Below, one piece after another: positions 1 through 8,530 of a stretch of 64,000 nt of DNA. Below the pieces are notes generated by a model that was not told the DNA's origin, made no database searches, and was given only the letters and a program-made list of their open reading frames with translations. Numbering within the stretch: the stretch's first letter is position 1; each line of letters opens with the position of its first letter. The DNA comes from JADJPO01 sp963825645 (GTDB lineage: Bacteria; Actinomycetota; Actinomycetes; Actinomycetales; Kineosporiaceae): contig CAWGTT010000003.1 of NCBI GenBank assembly GCA_963825645.1, forward strand, positions 186,001 to 250,000, read 5' to 3'. A program made the position numbers and the translations under genes.

Positions 1-1325
1 CGCTCGTCGATGCCGTGGAACATGCCGGCGAAGTCGAGCCCGGCCGGCAGCTGGAGCGGCGCGAAGCCGTAGCCGGTGATCCCGAGCTGGGCGTAGCTCT
101 TGTTGTCGGTTCCCCCGGACAGGCAGTAGGGCAAGACGGCGCAGCCGGGGTCCTCGGCCCGCAGCGCCTCGGACATCGCCTCGACCAGGGCCCCCTCGAA
201 GGGCGTCTCCAGCGCGATCGCCTGCTGGACCATCTCGACGTCGACGCCGTCCCCGACCAGCTCGCGCACCGTGTCGACGAGCTCGTCCACCCGGCCGGGC
301 AGGTATCGGCCGTCGACCAGTGCCGTGGCGCTGCCCGGGATCACGTTGTGCTTGTATCCGGCCTGCAAGGCGGTGGGATTGGTGGTGTTGCGCACGATCG
401 CGCCGATCCAGTTGGCCGTCGTGCCCAGGGCCGCGACGAGGGCGTCGGGGTCGTCGATCGGCAACGCCGTCCCGGTGATCTCCTGGACGCCGTCGAGGAG
501 CTGCCGAACGGTCGGGGTGATCTCGATCGGCCAGGTGTGGTCACCGATCCGGGTGATCGCGTGGGCCAGCCGAGTGACCGCGTTGTCGGTGTTGATCTGG
601 GAGCCGTGACCGGCGCGGCCGTGCGCCACCAGGCGCAGCCAGGCGATGCCCTTCTCGGCGGTCTGCACCAGATACGTCCGGCGGCCGGCCAGGTCGACCG
701 AGAACCCCCCCACCTCGCTGACCGCCTCGGTGACGCCGTCCAGCAGGTCGGCGTGGTGACTGACGACGTACCTGGCCCCGTACTCGCCGCCACTCTCCTC
801 GTCGGCGGTGAAGGCGAGGACGAGGTCGCGTGCTGGCATGCGGCCTGACCGGGCCAGGTCACGGACCACGGCCAGGATCATCGCGTCCATGTTCTTCATG
901 TCGACTGCGCCGCGGCCCCAGACGCAGTCGTCGCGGATCTCGGCCGAGAACGGGTCGACCTGCCAGTCGGCGGCCTGGGCCGGGACGACGTCCAGGTGGC
1001 CGTGCACCAGCAGTGCCGGCCGGCTCGAGTCGGCGCCGGCCATCCGGGTCAGCACGCTGGTCCGCCCCGGGGCGGACTCGACGACCGTCGGCTCCAGCCC
1101 CACCTCGGCCAGCCACTCGGCGACCTGCTCGGCGGCCTTGCGCTCCCCCGGACCGGTGTTGTCGCCGAAGTTGGAGGTGTCGATCCGGATCAGTTCGCGG
1201 CACAGCTCGACCACCTCGTCCTGGGCCGTGTCCGAGGCCTGGTCCGCGGTCGCGTCGCGAATCCCGTCACCCTGGTCGGGACGCTCGACGTCTGCGTTGC
1301 TCGGCTGCTCGCTGGGTCGGCTCAC
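1..1325 (-). CDS. M20 family metallopeptidase (C-terminus beyond window)
   Basis: Zinc-dependent amidohydrolase of the M20 (ArgE/DapE/carboxypeptidase) family, acting on a dipeptide or N-acylated amino acid in the cytoplasm. At least 441 residues are visible and the 3' end lies left of the window. The metal and catalytic motifs are present in family order: VHGHLDVVPA, then RGAVDMKN, then ADEESGGEYGA with the general-base Glu, and later a HGSQINTDNA dimerisation-domain segment. The GTG start at 1325 is chosen because GGAGGA sits 6 bases upstream and the protein begins just before the typical N-terminal helix. Substrate cannot be told from sequence; annotators often call such proteins dipeptidase or acetylornithine deacetylase. 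It is intact over the visible part and points away from the tRNA gene. Confidence 0.9.
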   Translation of the reverse strand, partial: MSRPSEQPSNADVERPDQGDGIRDATADQASDTAQDEVVELCRELIRIDTSNFGDNTGPGERKAAEQVAEWLAEVGLEPTVVESAPGRTSVLTRMAGADSSRPALLVHGHLDVVPAQAADWQVDPFSAEIRDDCVWGRGAVDMKNMDAMILAVVRDLARSGRMPARDLVLAFTADEESGGEYGARYVVSHHADLLDGVTEAVSEVGGFSVDLAGRRTYLVQTAEKGIAWLRLVAHGRAGHGSQINTDNAVTRLAHAITRIGDHTWPIEITPTVRQLLDGVQEITGTALPIDDPDALVAALGTTANWIGAIVRNTTNPTALQAGYKHNVIPGSATALVDGRYLPGRVDELVDTVRELVGDGVDVEMVQQAIALETPFEGALVEAMSEALRAEDPGCAVLPYCLSGGTDNKSYAQLGITGYGFAPLQLPAGLDFAGMFHGIDE

Positions 1326-1470
1326 GATGGGTCCTCCTGCCGGTCGGTGCCGGTGGATCTCCGGGCCTGGTGGTGCCACGCTAGCCGGGTTCGCAGTCCA
1401 GGCCGCACCGGCCTGCGTGCTAACCTCTCCTGCGCCGATCGACCCTGTCGCGACGGTGTAGGCAGCCCTA

Positions 1471-1557
1471 GTCCGGGTGGCGGAATTGGCAGACGCGCTA
1501 GCTTGAGGTGCTAGTGCCCTTAGGGGCATGGGGGTTCAAGTCCCCCCTCGGACACCA
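1471..1557 (+). tRNA. tRNA-Leu (anticodon GAG)
   Basis: An 87-nt class II tRNA. The acceptor stem GTCCGGG pairs with CTCGGAC (one G-T pair), the CCA end is encoded, the anticodon arm is CTAGC-TTGAGGT-GCTAG giving anticodon GAG, a long variable arm follows, and the T arm contains GGTTCAAGT. The variable arm and the anticodon both fit leucine. The 3' half is repeated imperfectly at 11245-11273, so this gene is probably the integration target of the element to its right. Confidence 0.97.
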
Positions 1558-1561
1558 TCCT
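1533..1561 (+). repeat. Putative attL: tRNA-Leu 3' end copy
   Basis: The 29 nt covering the T loop, acceptor stem and CCA of tRNA-Leu plus 4 flanking bases match 11245-11273 at 24 of 29 positions without gaps. Mismatches are at 1539, 1541, 1542, 1553 and 1554. Both copies are also followed within a few bases by TGGCCTC (1566-1572 and 11274-11280). Duplicated tRNA 3' ends are the classic att cores of tyrosine-recombinase elements; assigning this role here is inference. Confidence 0.55.
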
Positions 1562-1566
1562 CAAAT

Positions 1567-1620
1567 GGCCTCTGACCTGACTCTGACCTGACGAAACGCA
1601 GCAGAGGCCGTTCTTCGTTC
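1567..1620 (+). terminator. Possible tRNA-Leu terminator
   Basis: GGCCTCTG (1567-1574) is complementary to CAGAGGCC (1602-1609) and is followed by the T-rich run GTTCTTCGTTC. The loop is long (27 nt) and contains the 11-bp tandem repeat, so folding may be weak. Its position 10 nt after the tRNA suits transcription termination. Confidence 0.35.
1570..1591 (+). repeat. 11-bp tandem repeat beside tRNA-Leu
   Basis: CTCTGACCTGA occurs twice head to tail, 13 bases after the tRNA. Short direct repeats next to an att core are typical of integrase arm-type binding sites, so this may be a relic of the element's attachment region. It could also be a chance duplication. Confidence 0.5.
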
Positions 1621-2075
1621 GGGCCATGGAATCATTCCGGGGGTCATCGTGGATCAGCCTCTGCCACGGGACGTCGACAACGATGGCCCAACGGGTGCAC
1701 CGCAGGCGAACCGATGGCAGTGTCATCGTGCATCGCAGCGCTCACTGCCGCGTCAGCCCTACCGGACTTCTCTATGCCGCAGGTGGGGCATGCCGCGAGC
1801 GTCGTCTTGGGCACAGGTAACACAGGCAGGGGCAACACCAGGGCTCCACAGGACACCCGGACCGGGAAGACCTCCCGGGAGGCCTCTACGTCCCCGACGG
1901 CCGACGCGACCACACCAGGTTCATCGATGCCCTCTACCTCCACGGCCTGATCGCCTCATGAAACGGACGAATCGAGATCACCCGGAGCCCTGGGGCGTGT
2001 CGGATCTCGATCACCACCACGGCAGGACAACGCGGGTTAACGGGCCCGCTGAGACAGCGGTCGGCGTCGCCACCG
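1621..2075. other. Non-coding or degraded stretch
   Basis: Several short open frames exist on both strands but none has a ribosome site plus a recognisable product. One minus-strand frame contains a CPTCG zinc-ribbon-like motif (about 1740-1800), too little to call a gene. This is the left end of the presumed element. Confidence 0.4.
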
Positions 2076-2525
2076 TCAGGACTCGATCGCCTTCTTGATG
2101 TTGGCCAGCACGAGGTCGAGGTCGCGGTCGCCGCTCCAACCGATGCGGTCAGCCACCTCCCCCACAAACGGAACGTTGCTGGACCAACCGAAGGCCATGG
2201 ACAGCGTCGTGCCAGCCTCATCGGGCTCGAAGGTGTAGGTCCACACCCCGCCGACGTTCGCGTGGTCCACAATGCGCTCGTTGGGGATGTACTCCTCCCT
2301 GGTCAGCACCCACTCCATATGGAAGAGCAGGAACATCCTGCCCATCAGCCTGAAGGTTGACCCGACCCCCTCCGGGGTGGTCTTGACTTCGACCAGCGCC
2401 ATGTGGCGCCGCCATTCCTCGTCGAAGGCTTCGAAGAAGTGATGCGGGTCCTTGACGTAGTCGAAGACCGTCTCCACCGGAGCGTCGACGTGCACGCTGC
2501 GCTTGTGCAACTCCTTCATCATCAC
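2076..2525 (-). CDS. SRPBCC family protein
   Basis: A 149-residue START/Bet v1-like (SRPBCC, polyketide cyclase/dehydrase) fold protein. The N-terminus has the family's signature strand and phrase HVDAPVETVFDYVKDPHHF, followed by WVLTREEYIPNERI and a C-terminal helix DLVLANIKKAIES. Such proteins bind a hydrophobic ligand in a deep cavity; no catalytic residue pattern identifies a reaction. Three ATG codons lie in tandem at the start (2525, 2522, 2519), and no strong ribosome site separates them. It is intact although it lies inside the presumed decayed element, so it may still be used cargo. Confidence 0.85.
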   Translation of the reverse strand: MMMKELHKRSVHVDAPVETVFDYVKDPHHFFEAFDEEWRRHMALVEVKTTPEGVGSTFRLMGRMFLLFHMEWVLTREEYIPNERIVDHANVGGVWTYTFEPDEAGTTLSMAFGWSSNVPFVGEVADRIGWSGDRDLDLVLANIKKAIES

Positions 2526-2940
2526 GCTGAACCCCGCTTCCGCCGGTAACCCGCCCGGTCGCTCCCTGCGGCCCCACGTTCCTGCGGCATCTCTGACTCA
2601 GGCTCCCTCGTTTCAAGTCTCCTCTCCGGCGCCTGACTCGGCCAGAGCCTCAAGGCCCTCCCGCCTGCGTTGTCGTCCAACGTGCGAGGCGCCAATGCTC
2701 CTGACGGACGAGCTGCAACGTCCACGTCGGCACGCAATGCACGAATCCGGCGGCCCGTGCCAACGTCTCCGGCGCTCCGGACTCAAGCGCCCAGAACGCC
2801 GCCGGGGAACCGCCTGGAGCGTTACGGGCGACGTCCGCTCAGCCGCGATCAGCGCGGCAGTTGCGCTCTTGCCGCAGAGCGGCCATCGGGGTGTCCCTCC
2901 GGTTCCGACGTCGTGGTGGCTGCGGTGCGGCTCTCGGCAA
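2526..2940. other. Stretch without a supported gene; holds repeat copy A
   Basis: No frame here has coding support. Positions 2845-2875 match 3262-3292 at 27 of 31 bases. The two copies flank the small gene at 2941-3168. Confidence 0.4.
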
Positions 2941-3168
2941 TCAGCGGTGTCGGACGTTGCGGGGATGCAGCTTGGCGGTCCGCTCGTTGCCTCGGCGGTA
3001 GTTCCCGGTCCAGCGGGCCATAGTGAGCTGATCGTCGCTCGTCTCGACTTCGGCTTGGAAGAGCGTTGCGCGTGCGCCACGCAAGGTGGCCGCGGTACGG
3101 CCGTGGTGTCGAATCGTCACCGAGCCATCAGCGTTTGAAGTGTGAGTGAAGCCCTCGGGTGACGGCAT
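2941..3168 (-). CDS. Small conserved-looking hypothetical protein
   Basis: A 75-residue basic protein with the core SVTIRHHGRTAATLRGA and the tail ARWTGNYRRGNERTAK. From memory this resembles a small uncharacterised family common in actinobacteria, often on mobile or accessory DNA, whose members end in a TGNYkRGNER motif; I cannot run a search to confirm. No cysteines, membrane segments or known DNA-binding motif are evident. The ATG at 3168 lacks a strong ribosome site. The gene is bracketed by two imperfect 31-bp direct repeats. Confidence 0.6.
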   Translation of the reverse strand: MPSPEGFTHTSNADGSVTIRHHGRTAATLRGARATLFQAEVETSDDQLTMARWTGNYRRGNERTAKLHPRNVRHR

Positions 3169-3261
3169 TGGCCCATCGTGTCACCGCCCGGACTGCGGGT
3201 GTCCAGTGGTTGGCGCGCTGGGCGTGCGACCGCGGGCGTCGTGCTGCTGACGACATAGGCT

Positions 3262-3292
3262 GCGATCAGCGCGGTAGTCATGCTCTTGCCGC
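3262..3292 (+). repeat. Imperfect 31-bp direct repeat, copy B
   Basis: Matches 2845-2875 at 27 of 31 bases, both starting GCGATCAGCGCGG and ending GCTCTTGCCGC, 417 bp apart. Read on the minus strand one frame gives GKS-T-ALIAA in both copies, so this may be a duplicated piece of a lost coding sequence, or simply part of the element's duplicated non-coding DNA. Confidence 0.5.
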
Positions 3293-3446
3293 TGGTCGCG
3301 CGGGACGTGCGCTCTGTCCGTTGACAGTGGCCAGCACCAAGGCTTGGCACCTCTCGGGACGATTCCCGGATCGACGCTCAGGACGATCGCCCCCCGCGTC
3401 GTCCACCGCCCGCGTCTAGCCTCCGAGAAGACGAGGGAGGTGCACC

Positions 3447-3656
3447 ATGCCCAGTGCCGCCGACGTTCCCTACGCGGATCCCGAGCCACTGTCGGAGCAA
3501 GTCGAAGAGTGCCGTTGCGTCGAATCCGAGTGCGCAGCGCATGGGGTGAACCTGCACCCCGACCACCACGAACCCCGTCGCGTCCCGACTGCACCCGTCA
3601 ACATCGACGACGCGACTCAGCACATGGTGGACGATCTGTCCGACTACGGCGCCTGA
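3447..3656 (+). CDS. Small acidic Cys-containing hypothetical protein
   Basis: A 69-residue acidic protein. The start is well supported: GGGAGG lies 6 bases before the ATG. The middle has the spaced residues ECRCVESECAAHGVNLHPDHH, three cysteines and three histidines within about 22 residues, which could bind a metal, though no known family is recognised. The neighbour on the right is the convergent LLM pseudogene. Codon usage is the ordinary GC-rich type of the window. Confidence 0.55.
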   Translation: MPSAADVPYADPEPLSEQVEECRCVESECAAHGVNLHPDHHEPRRVPTAPVNIDDATQHMVDDLSDYGA

Positions 3657-3879
3657 ACAACAGGACGCCCGTTCTCGGGGTCGTTAGCTTCTGCGCCGCG
3701 GATCACCGAGCCGTTGGCCGGCAGCCAGGGGTTCAGTGCATGCAGGCGGTCCGCGTCACGCCGGACGTTGCAGCGGACGTACACGCATGCGCTGTATGCG
3801 CGGTGGTGGCCCCCAATAGCGGTCGCGGCTGACGTCGGGCTGTGATCAGCCCAGGCGTCGGGCGCCTCGGTCGTTGGCC

Positions 3880-4908
3880 CTGCGCCCAGGCCATCGCCTG
3901 GGTGTTGATCGGTGGCTGGTGCCAGTGCGGTGAGGATCTCATCGAGCTCGTCGGGTCGGCATTGGGAGGCAGGACCAGGCAGGGCATGTCGGCGCCGGCG
4001 GTGAACCAAGAGTTGATTCCGGCGCGGGCCTGCGCCGGGGTGCCGCTGAGGGTGAGTTGTTCGACCAGGACGTCGACCTCCTGGGAAGCCGTTGCCCGCT
4101 CTCGGCGGCTACCACCGCGTCGACCGAACTGGCGAAACCCAGCCGGCGCAACAGCTGCGGATACATCGGTCCCATTCTGGTGAGATAGAAGCCGATCCAC
4201 CAGGCCGCGGTGGACCTGGCCCGGAGGGGGCCGTCCGCGACGGCGACCGAGATGCCGGGCCAGATGGCGGGCCCCTGGCCCGAGGCCCCCGGGCGATCCC
4301 GGATCGCGGCGCCACGGACTGTGGTGATGGCCGCGGGCAGGCTTCCTGCGGGGCAGGAAGAACGGTGTCCAGGCGTCGGCGAGGCGCCCAGCCACAGTGA
4401 GTGCCCGGGGGCCGAGCGCGGCCACGGCGATCGGAACTCGGCTGGCCGGTGTGATCGCCAGCCGCAGCGGCGCAACCGTGCTGCCCCGGGCCGGCTCGGC
4501 ACATTGCCCGTCGAGCAGGCGGCGGACCTGCGTGGTGACAGTCTCCAGCCGACGCACTGGTTCATGGAACGGCGTGGAGTCAAGCCCTTCGGCCAGGGCC
4601 GGGCTACCGGCGCCGAGCCCGAGAATGTACCGGCCGCCGGAGATCTCGGCCAGGCTGGCCGCGGACATGGCAATGGTCGCCGGGCTGCGGCCCCAAACGT
4701 TCAGGACGTTGCTGCCGATGGCGATCGTGCTGGTGCGAACGGCGATTTCGGCGAGCAGCGCCGTCGCGTCGTGCCCCCACCCTTCGGCGACGAAGAAGCC
4801 CGTGTAGCCGAGCTCCTCCGCGCGCTGTGCGAGCCGCACAATGACGGGGCGCCGGGTCTCCATCGGGACGACACCCACAGCCAGCGGACCGGTCTTCTGG
4901 TCACGCAT
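3880..4908 (-). pseudogene. F420-dependent LLM-class oxidoreductase, three frameshifts
   Basis: Remnant of a luciferase-like monooxygenase-fold F420 oxidoreductase of about 330 residues. The first 185 residues read cleanly from ATG 4908 and show the fold's hallmarks: AQRAEELGYTGFFVAEGWG, TSTIAIGSNVLNVWGRSP and SGGRYILGLGAGSP. The frame then breaks after WTPFFLPRR (about 4360), continues in a second frame through WWIGFYLTRMGPMYPQLL, returns to the first frame near 4095 (EVDVLVEQLTLSGTP), and breaks again near 3962 so that LVLPPNADP joins DELDEILTALAP. Every break is a single-base indel and no in-frame nonsense codon is needed. The 3' end is approximate. It is either a true pseudogene or affected by sequence errors. 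Confidence 0.8.
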
Positions 4909-5838
4909 GTGACGTCAGCTCCATCCTGCATAGACGCAACCGGGAAGCACGGTCCGCAGCACTGGCAGGCTCGCGTCGTCGCCGGCGAAGCCCAGCACCA
5001 GCGACACCTCGACCCCGGGCATCCCTGCCAGCATGCCGAACGCCATACCAGGGGACGACGCCCGAAGGTGCCCCGCCGCTCGAGCGGCGCAGCCGTGAAC
5101 CCGACCGCGAGGGGGACCTCGACACGGCAGCGGCCTGGGACGAGCATCGTCTCCCGGCATCACGCCCATCCAGGCCTTCCTCGACACCCGACGGGTCCGG
5201 CCGGCACGGATGCGGACGTACCCGGTCGGACGCCGCCGCGTGCCCCTTCACCACGCTCCCCAAGCGTGCTCCCCACCCGAGACAACGCCCTGGCGGACCC
5301 CGATGGACGGCCGCGGACGCCCGAAAACGGTCTGGCAGCGACCGGGCGCACTGCCGAACGGGCCGCCCGCCCGGAGCACATCCACGCACCCGCCGAAGCC
5401 GTCTCGACCCACGACGAGGGCGCGGTCCTCGCCTCGACGGCTACCGGTAGTCCGCCCCGGTGGATTCTCCGATCAGGCTTGTACACGAGTACCCCTGACA
5501 GAACGAGGCCGAAGGCGATCGAGCAACAAACGATCGTGCCGCGGGCATCCTGGTCAGCCGCTGCGTCGATGTGCGTATGAGGTTCGCGCGGTCAGTCTCG
5601 GAGATATGACGAGGGCGCGATCTGGGCCGATTCGAAGGCGCCGACGGTCCGGGGAACGAACCGGCTGCCACGGCTTGTACGCGAAGCGGTTGATGGAGGG
5701 CGAAGCGGCTCGTAGTCCGTCAGGGTCGTCGTTGAGGTAGCGGCTGGCGGCAGCGACCGGGGGAGTTCCCTGTCGAGGCAGTAGGTGCCCTCTCCAAAGC
5801 GTTGACCGGCAGCCGTCTGACGGACGAATCTTCAAGGC
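4909..5838. other. Degraded stretch with a coding remnant
   Basis: On the minus strand a frame ending at 4915, 6 bases before the LLM start, reads GMAFGMLAGMPGVEVSLVLG and then a stop; an adjacent frame upstream (about 5060-5130) reads EVPLAVGFTAAPLERRG. Together they look like the frameshifted 3' end of a gene once upstream of, and co-transcribed with, the LLM gene. I do not recognise the family. From about 5190 to 5838 nothing is supported on either strand. Confidence 0.4.
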
Positions 5839-6432
5839 ATGACCGAGCCCACGACCCTTCGCCGGCTCAGTGGCCTGCCGGAGCATCCGGCGCCCCTCGC
5901 CGAGTCGTCACTGATCATGATCGACCTCCAGAACACGTACACCCGCGGGGTCATGCAACTGGAAGAAGTCCAGCCAGCGATCGCGCGAGCAGCTGAGCTG
6001 CTCGAGCGCGCCCGGTTGGCCGGGATCCCGATCATTCACGTCATGCACGACGCTGGGGAAGACTCTCCCTACGACGTTCGGGCGGAGATCGGCAAGATCG
6101 TCGCCGTGGTGGCCCCACGCACCGGTGAGCCGGTCATCGTCAAGAACTTCCCGAACTCCTTCACCGCCACCGACCTGAATGACCGGTTGGCGCCGGGCAG
6201 CAACGTGGTACTCGCCGGCTTCATGACGCACATGTGCGTGAACTCGACCGCGCGGGGTGCATTCAGCCTCGGCCACCGCCCCACCGTCGTCGCCGAGGCA
6301 ACGGCGACTCGCGCGCTGCCCGGCATCGATGGCATGACGGTGCCCGCGGCGGCACTTCAGGCCAGCAGCTTGGCCGCCATCGCTGACCTGTTCGGAATCG
6401 TCGTTCCCACCGCGGCCAGCATCCCGGACTGA
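5839..6432 (+). CDS. Isochorismatase-like cysteine hydrolase
   Basis: A 197-residue member of the isochorismatase/nicotinamidase superfamily, which cleaves amide or vinyl-ether bonds through a Cys nucleophile. The triad is visible: Asp29 in LIMIDLQNTY, Lys102 in VIVKNFPNSF, and Cys133 in GFMTHMCVNSTARGA. The metal-binding histidines of nicotinamidases are absent, so a general isochorismatase-type hydrolase is the safest call. AAGG lies just before the ATG. The frame is fully intact although neighbours on both sides are broken. The position inside the tRNA-Leu element suggests cargo. Confidence 0.9.
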   Translation: MTEPTTLRRLSGLPEHPAPLAESSLIMIDLQNTYTRGVMQLEEVQPAIARAAELLERARLAGIPIIHVMHDAGEDSPYDVRAEIGKIVAVVAPRTGEPVIVKNFPNSFTATDLNDRLAPGSNVVLAGFMTHMCVNSTARGAFSLGHRPTVVAEATATRALPGIDGMTVPAAALQASSLAAIADLFGIVVPTAASIPD

Positions 6433-6658
6433 AGGCAGGCCTCGACCCACGCAGCATCCGCCGCGGGCATCCGACGCGCCGCTTCCAGCGCAACGTCGAA
6501 GATCAGTTTCGTCCCCCCTGGCCTGCGGCCGCTCCACTGCCCAAATGTGCAGCGGAGGTTGGCGTTCTGCCGCGCGTGGTCAGAGGTTTCCATCGGGCCG
6601 CCACACGGATGCTCACGGTCCTCTGGCGACGGGGGTTGTAGACGGCTCACCCAACGAT

Positions 6659-7556
6659 ATGGCTATCGTGACGATGCCGGTGGATGCCGGCGCTCAGCAA
6701 CTTGATGATCTGCAGGGCGCAGTGATGCGGACATGGGGCCGATTCACGGGTATGTCCCACCAGCATGCGGCATCCGATCTGGGCGTGTACCTGTCCTGGT
6801 GCGTCACCCGCGGGCTCGACCCGTTGATGAACCGCTGCCCGCACTTGGAGCTGTACGTGCGCTGGCTCCAGGAGACGCGCCGCTACAAGCCCTCGACCGT
6901 CTCGCGACGGGGCAGCGCGTTGACCGGGTTCTACCGGACGGCGGTCATAGACGAGGTTCTCGAGTCGTCTCCGGCGGAGCACCGGCGTCGTCCGCGTGTG
7001 CCGCCGGAATCGCCGACGCTGGGCCTGACCCACCTGCAGTTCGAGGCCCTGCTCACCGCCGCCCGGACCTCGGGGAACCCGTTCCACTTCGCCCGGGTGG
7101 TCATGCTCGGCCTTCTCGGGCTACGGATCTTCGAAGCCTGCAGTCTGAACATGGCAGACCTGCGAGAGGAGCACGGTCAGCGCGTCCTGCGGGTGGTCGG
7201 CAAGGGCACCAAGGTGGTGCTCGTCCCGCTACCGCCGGCGATCGGGCGAGTGGTCGACCGAGCCTTCGCTGAGCGCGACAGGCGGGCCGATCCTGCTCAA
7301 CACTCGCGGGCCGCCGCTTGGACCGGCATGCCGCGACCCGGCTCCTACAGCACCTGCTGCGGACGCCGGCGTGCGCTTACCACGGATGCACCCGCACATG
7401 CTCCGACACACCCTCGTTACCAGTTACGCCGGAGTCGACCTGCTCGACGTGCAGATCGCTGCCCGCCACGCCCCCGTTACCTTCTTGCTTGGCCCCGATG
7501 AGGGGTTGCAGGCCGCCGGCCGCGGTATGACTCGTTGCCCCTGTCGATCATGATCT
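6659..7556 (+). pseudogene. Tyrosine recombinase/integrase, frameshifted
   Basis: Remnant of a phage-type integrase. The N-terminal SAM-like core-binding domain (VYLSWCVTRGLDPLM, YKPSTVSRRGSALTGFYR) and the first catalytic Arg (GLLGLRIFEACSLNMADL) read in one frame to about 7290. The frame then breaks; the next piece reads GPILLNTRGPPLDRHAATR and after another break MHPHMLRHTLVTSYAGVDLL, containing the H-x-x-R box and the second His (AARHA). The final Tyr region is degraded: a further shift would give RYDS at about 7530. At least two single-base indels are needed. Start is placed at the first Met of MAIVTMPVDAG. This is the likely source of the presumed att duplication, although it now sits mid-element rather than at an end. 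Confidence 0.8.
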
Positions 7557-7704
7557 GGGGGGTGTTGTCGCCGCGGACGGGTGGATGCCGTGACCGCTGA
7601 TAGAGACCTGGCTGGGTTCATGCCTGCTCGTAACGTGGCTGCCGGCGCGACGTCCCAGGCCGGCCTGCATCGGTTGGCAGTGTCTGCTCAGGGAGGAGCG
7701 AAAA

Positions 7705-8424
7705 GTGTCCAGGTCCCACAAATCGGCCGAGGAGACGACGCGGGAGCCGTATGCGGTGTTCTGCGGGGTCGATGTCGGCAAGGCCGAGCACCACGCCTGC
7801 GCCCTGGACGTCTCGGGGCGGCGGCTGCATGACAAGGCCCTGCCCAACGACGAGGCCTCGATCACGGGCGTGCTGTCCCGGCTGGCCGAGCGCGGCAAGG
7901 TGCTGGTGGTGGTCGACCAGCCCGCCTCGATCGGGGCGTTGACCATCGCCGTGGCCAGGTCGCTGAGCATCGACGTGGGCTACCTGCCCGGGCTGGCGAT
8001 GCGGCGCCTGGCCGACGTCTTCCCGGGCGAAGGCAAGACCGACGCCCGCGACGCCTACGTCATCGCCGAGACCGCGCGGACCATGCCGCATGTCTTGCGG
8101 CGGGTCGGCGCCGACGAACAGACCCTGGCCGAGCTGTCGGTGCTGGCCGGATACGACGATGATCTGGCCGGCCAGTCCACCCGGCTGACCAACCGTCTGC
8201 ACGACGCGCTGCTGCACATCCACCCGGCCCTGGAACGCGTTGTCGGCCAACACCTCGACCGTCCCGGCGTCCTCGCGCTGCTGACCGCCGCACCGACCCC
8301 GGCCGCCCTGGCCAGCCTCGGCGTCGACGGCATCGCGGCAGCACTGCGCGAGGGCGGCTCGCCGCGGCTGGCGCGCTCGCTGCCCGCGAAGATCCGCACC
8401 GCCTTGGACGCCCACGGTCATCTC
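7705..8424 (+). mobile_element. IS110-family transposase, 3'-truncated
   Basis: N-terminal DEDD RuvC-like domain of an IS110 transposase: acidic residues at Asp23 (CGVDVGKAEHH), Asp71 (VVVDQPAS), Asp113 and Asp116 (GKTDARDAYV). The start is a GTG preceded by GGGAGGAGCGAAAA. Homology stops near residue 240 after AKIRTALDAHGHL, and the frame then runs out of phase through unrelated DNA into the next gene, so the C-terminal transposase_20 domain with its catalytic Ser is missing. It is therefore inactive. IS110 elements lack long terminal inverted repeats, and I see none here. Confidence 0.88.
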
Positions 8425-8530
8425 CGAGCGCACGCCACCTGCTCCGGGGCGCGGGGTCGCTCGCCCGCTGATCCGGGGAGCAACACCGCCTTCCCGTTCA
8501 CTGTCTCGCCCGGGCACCTACCGTGGACTG

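Noticed and set aside
1520..1726. Open frame on the minus strand through tRNA-Leu ending in a GLEPP-type tail
   Set aside because: It is the antisense reading of the tRNA gene, a well-known false ORF.
2049..2063. Small hairpin CCGCT-GAGAC-AGCGG downstream of the SRPBCC gene
   Set aside because: Only five base pairs and no T-run; too weak to call a terminator.
3117..3350. Minus-strand peptide with a GKSMTTALIAA stretch resembling a P-loop
   Set aside because: The preceding glycines of a Walker A motif are missing, the frame is short, and the similarity is explained by the 31-bp repeat.
6357..6650. Minus-strand open frame of 97 codons opposite the isochorismatase 3' end
   Set aside because: Half of it is antisense to a certain gene and no ribosome site or family motif supports it.
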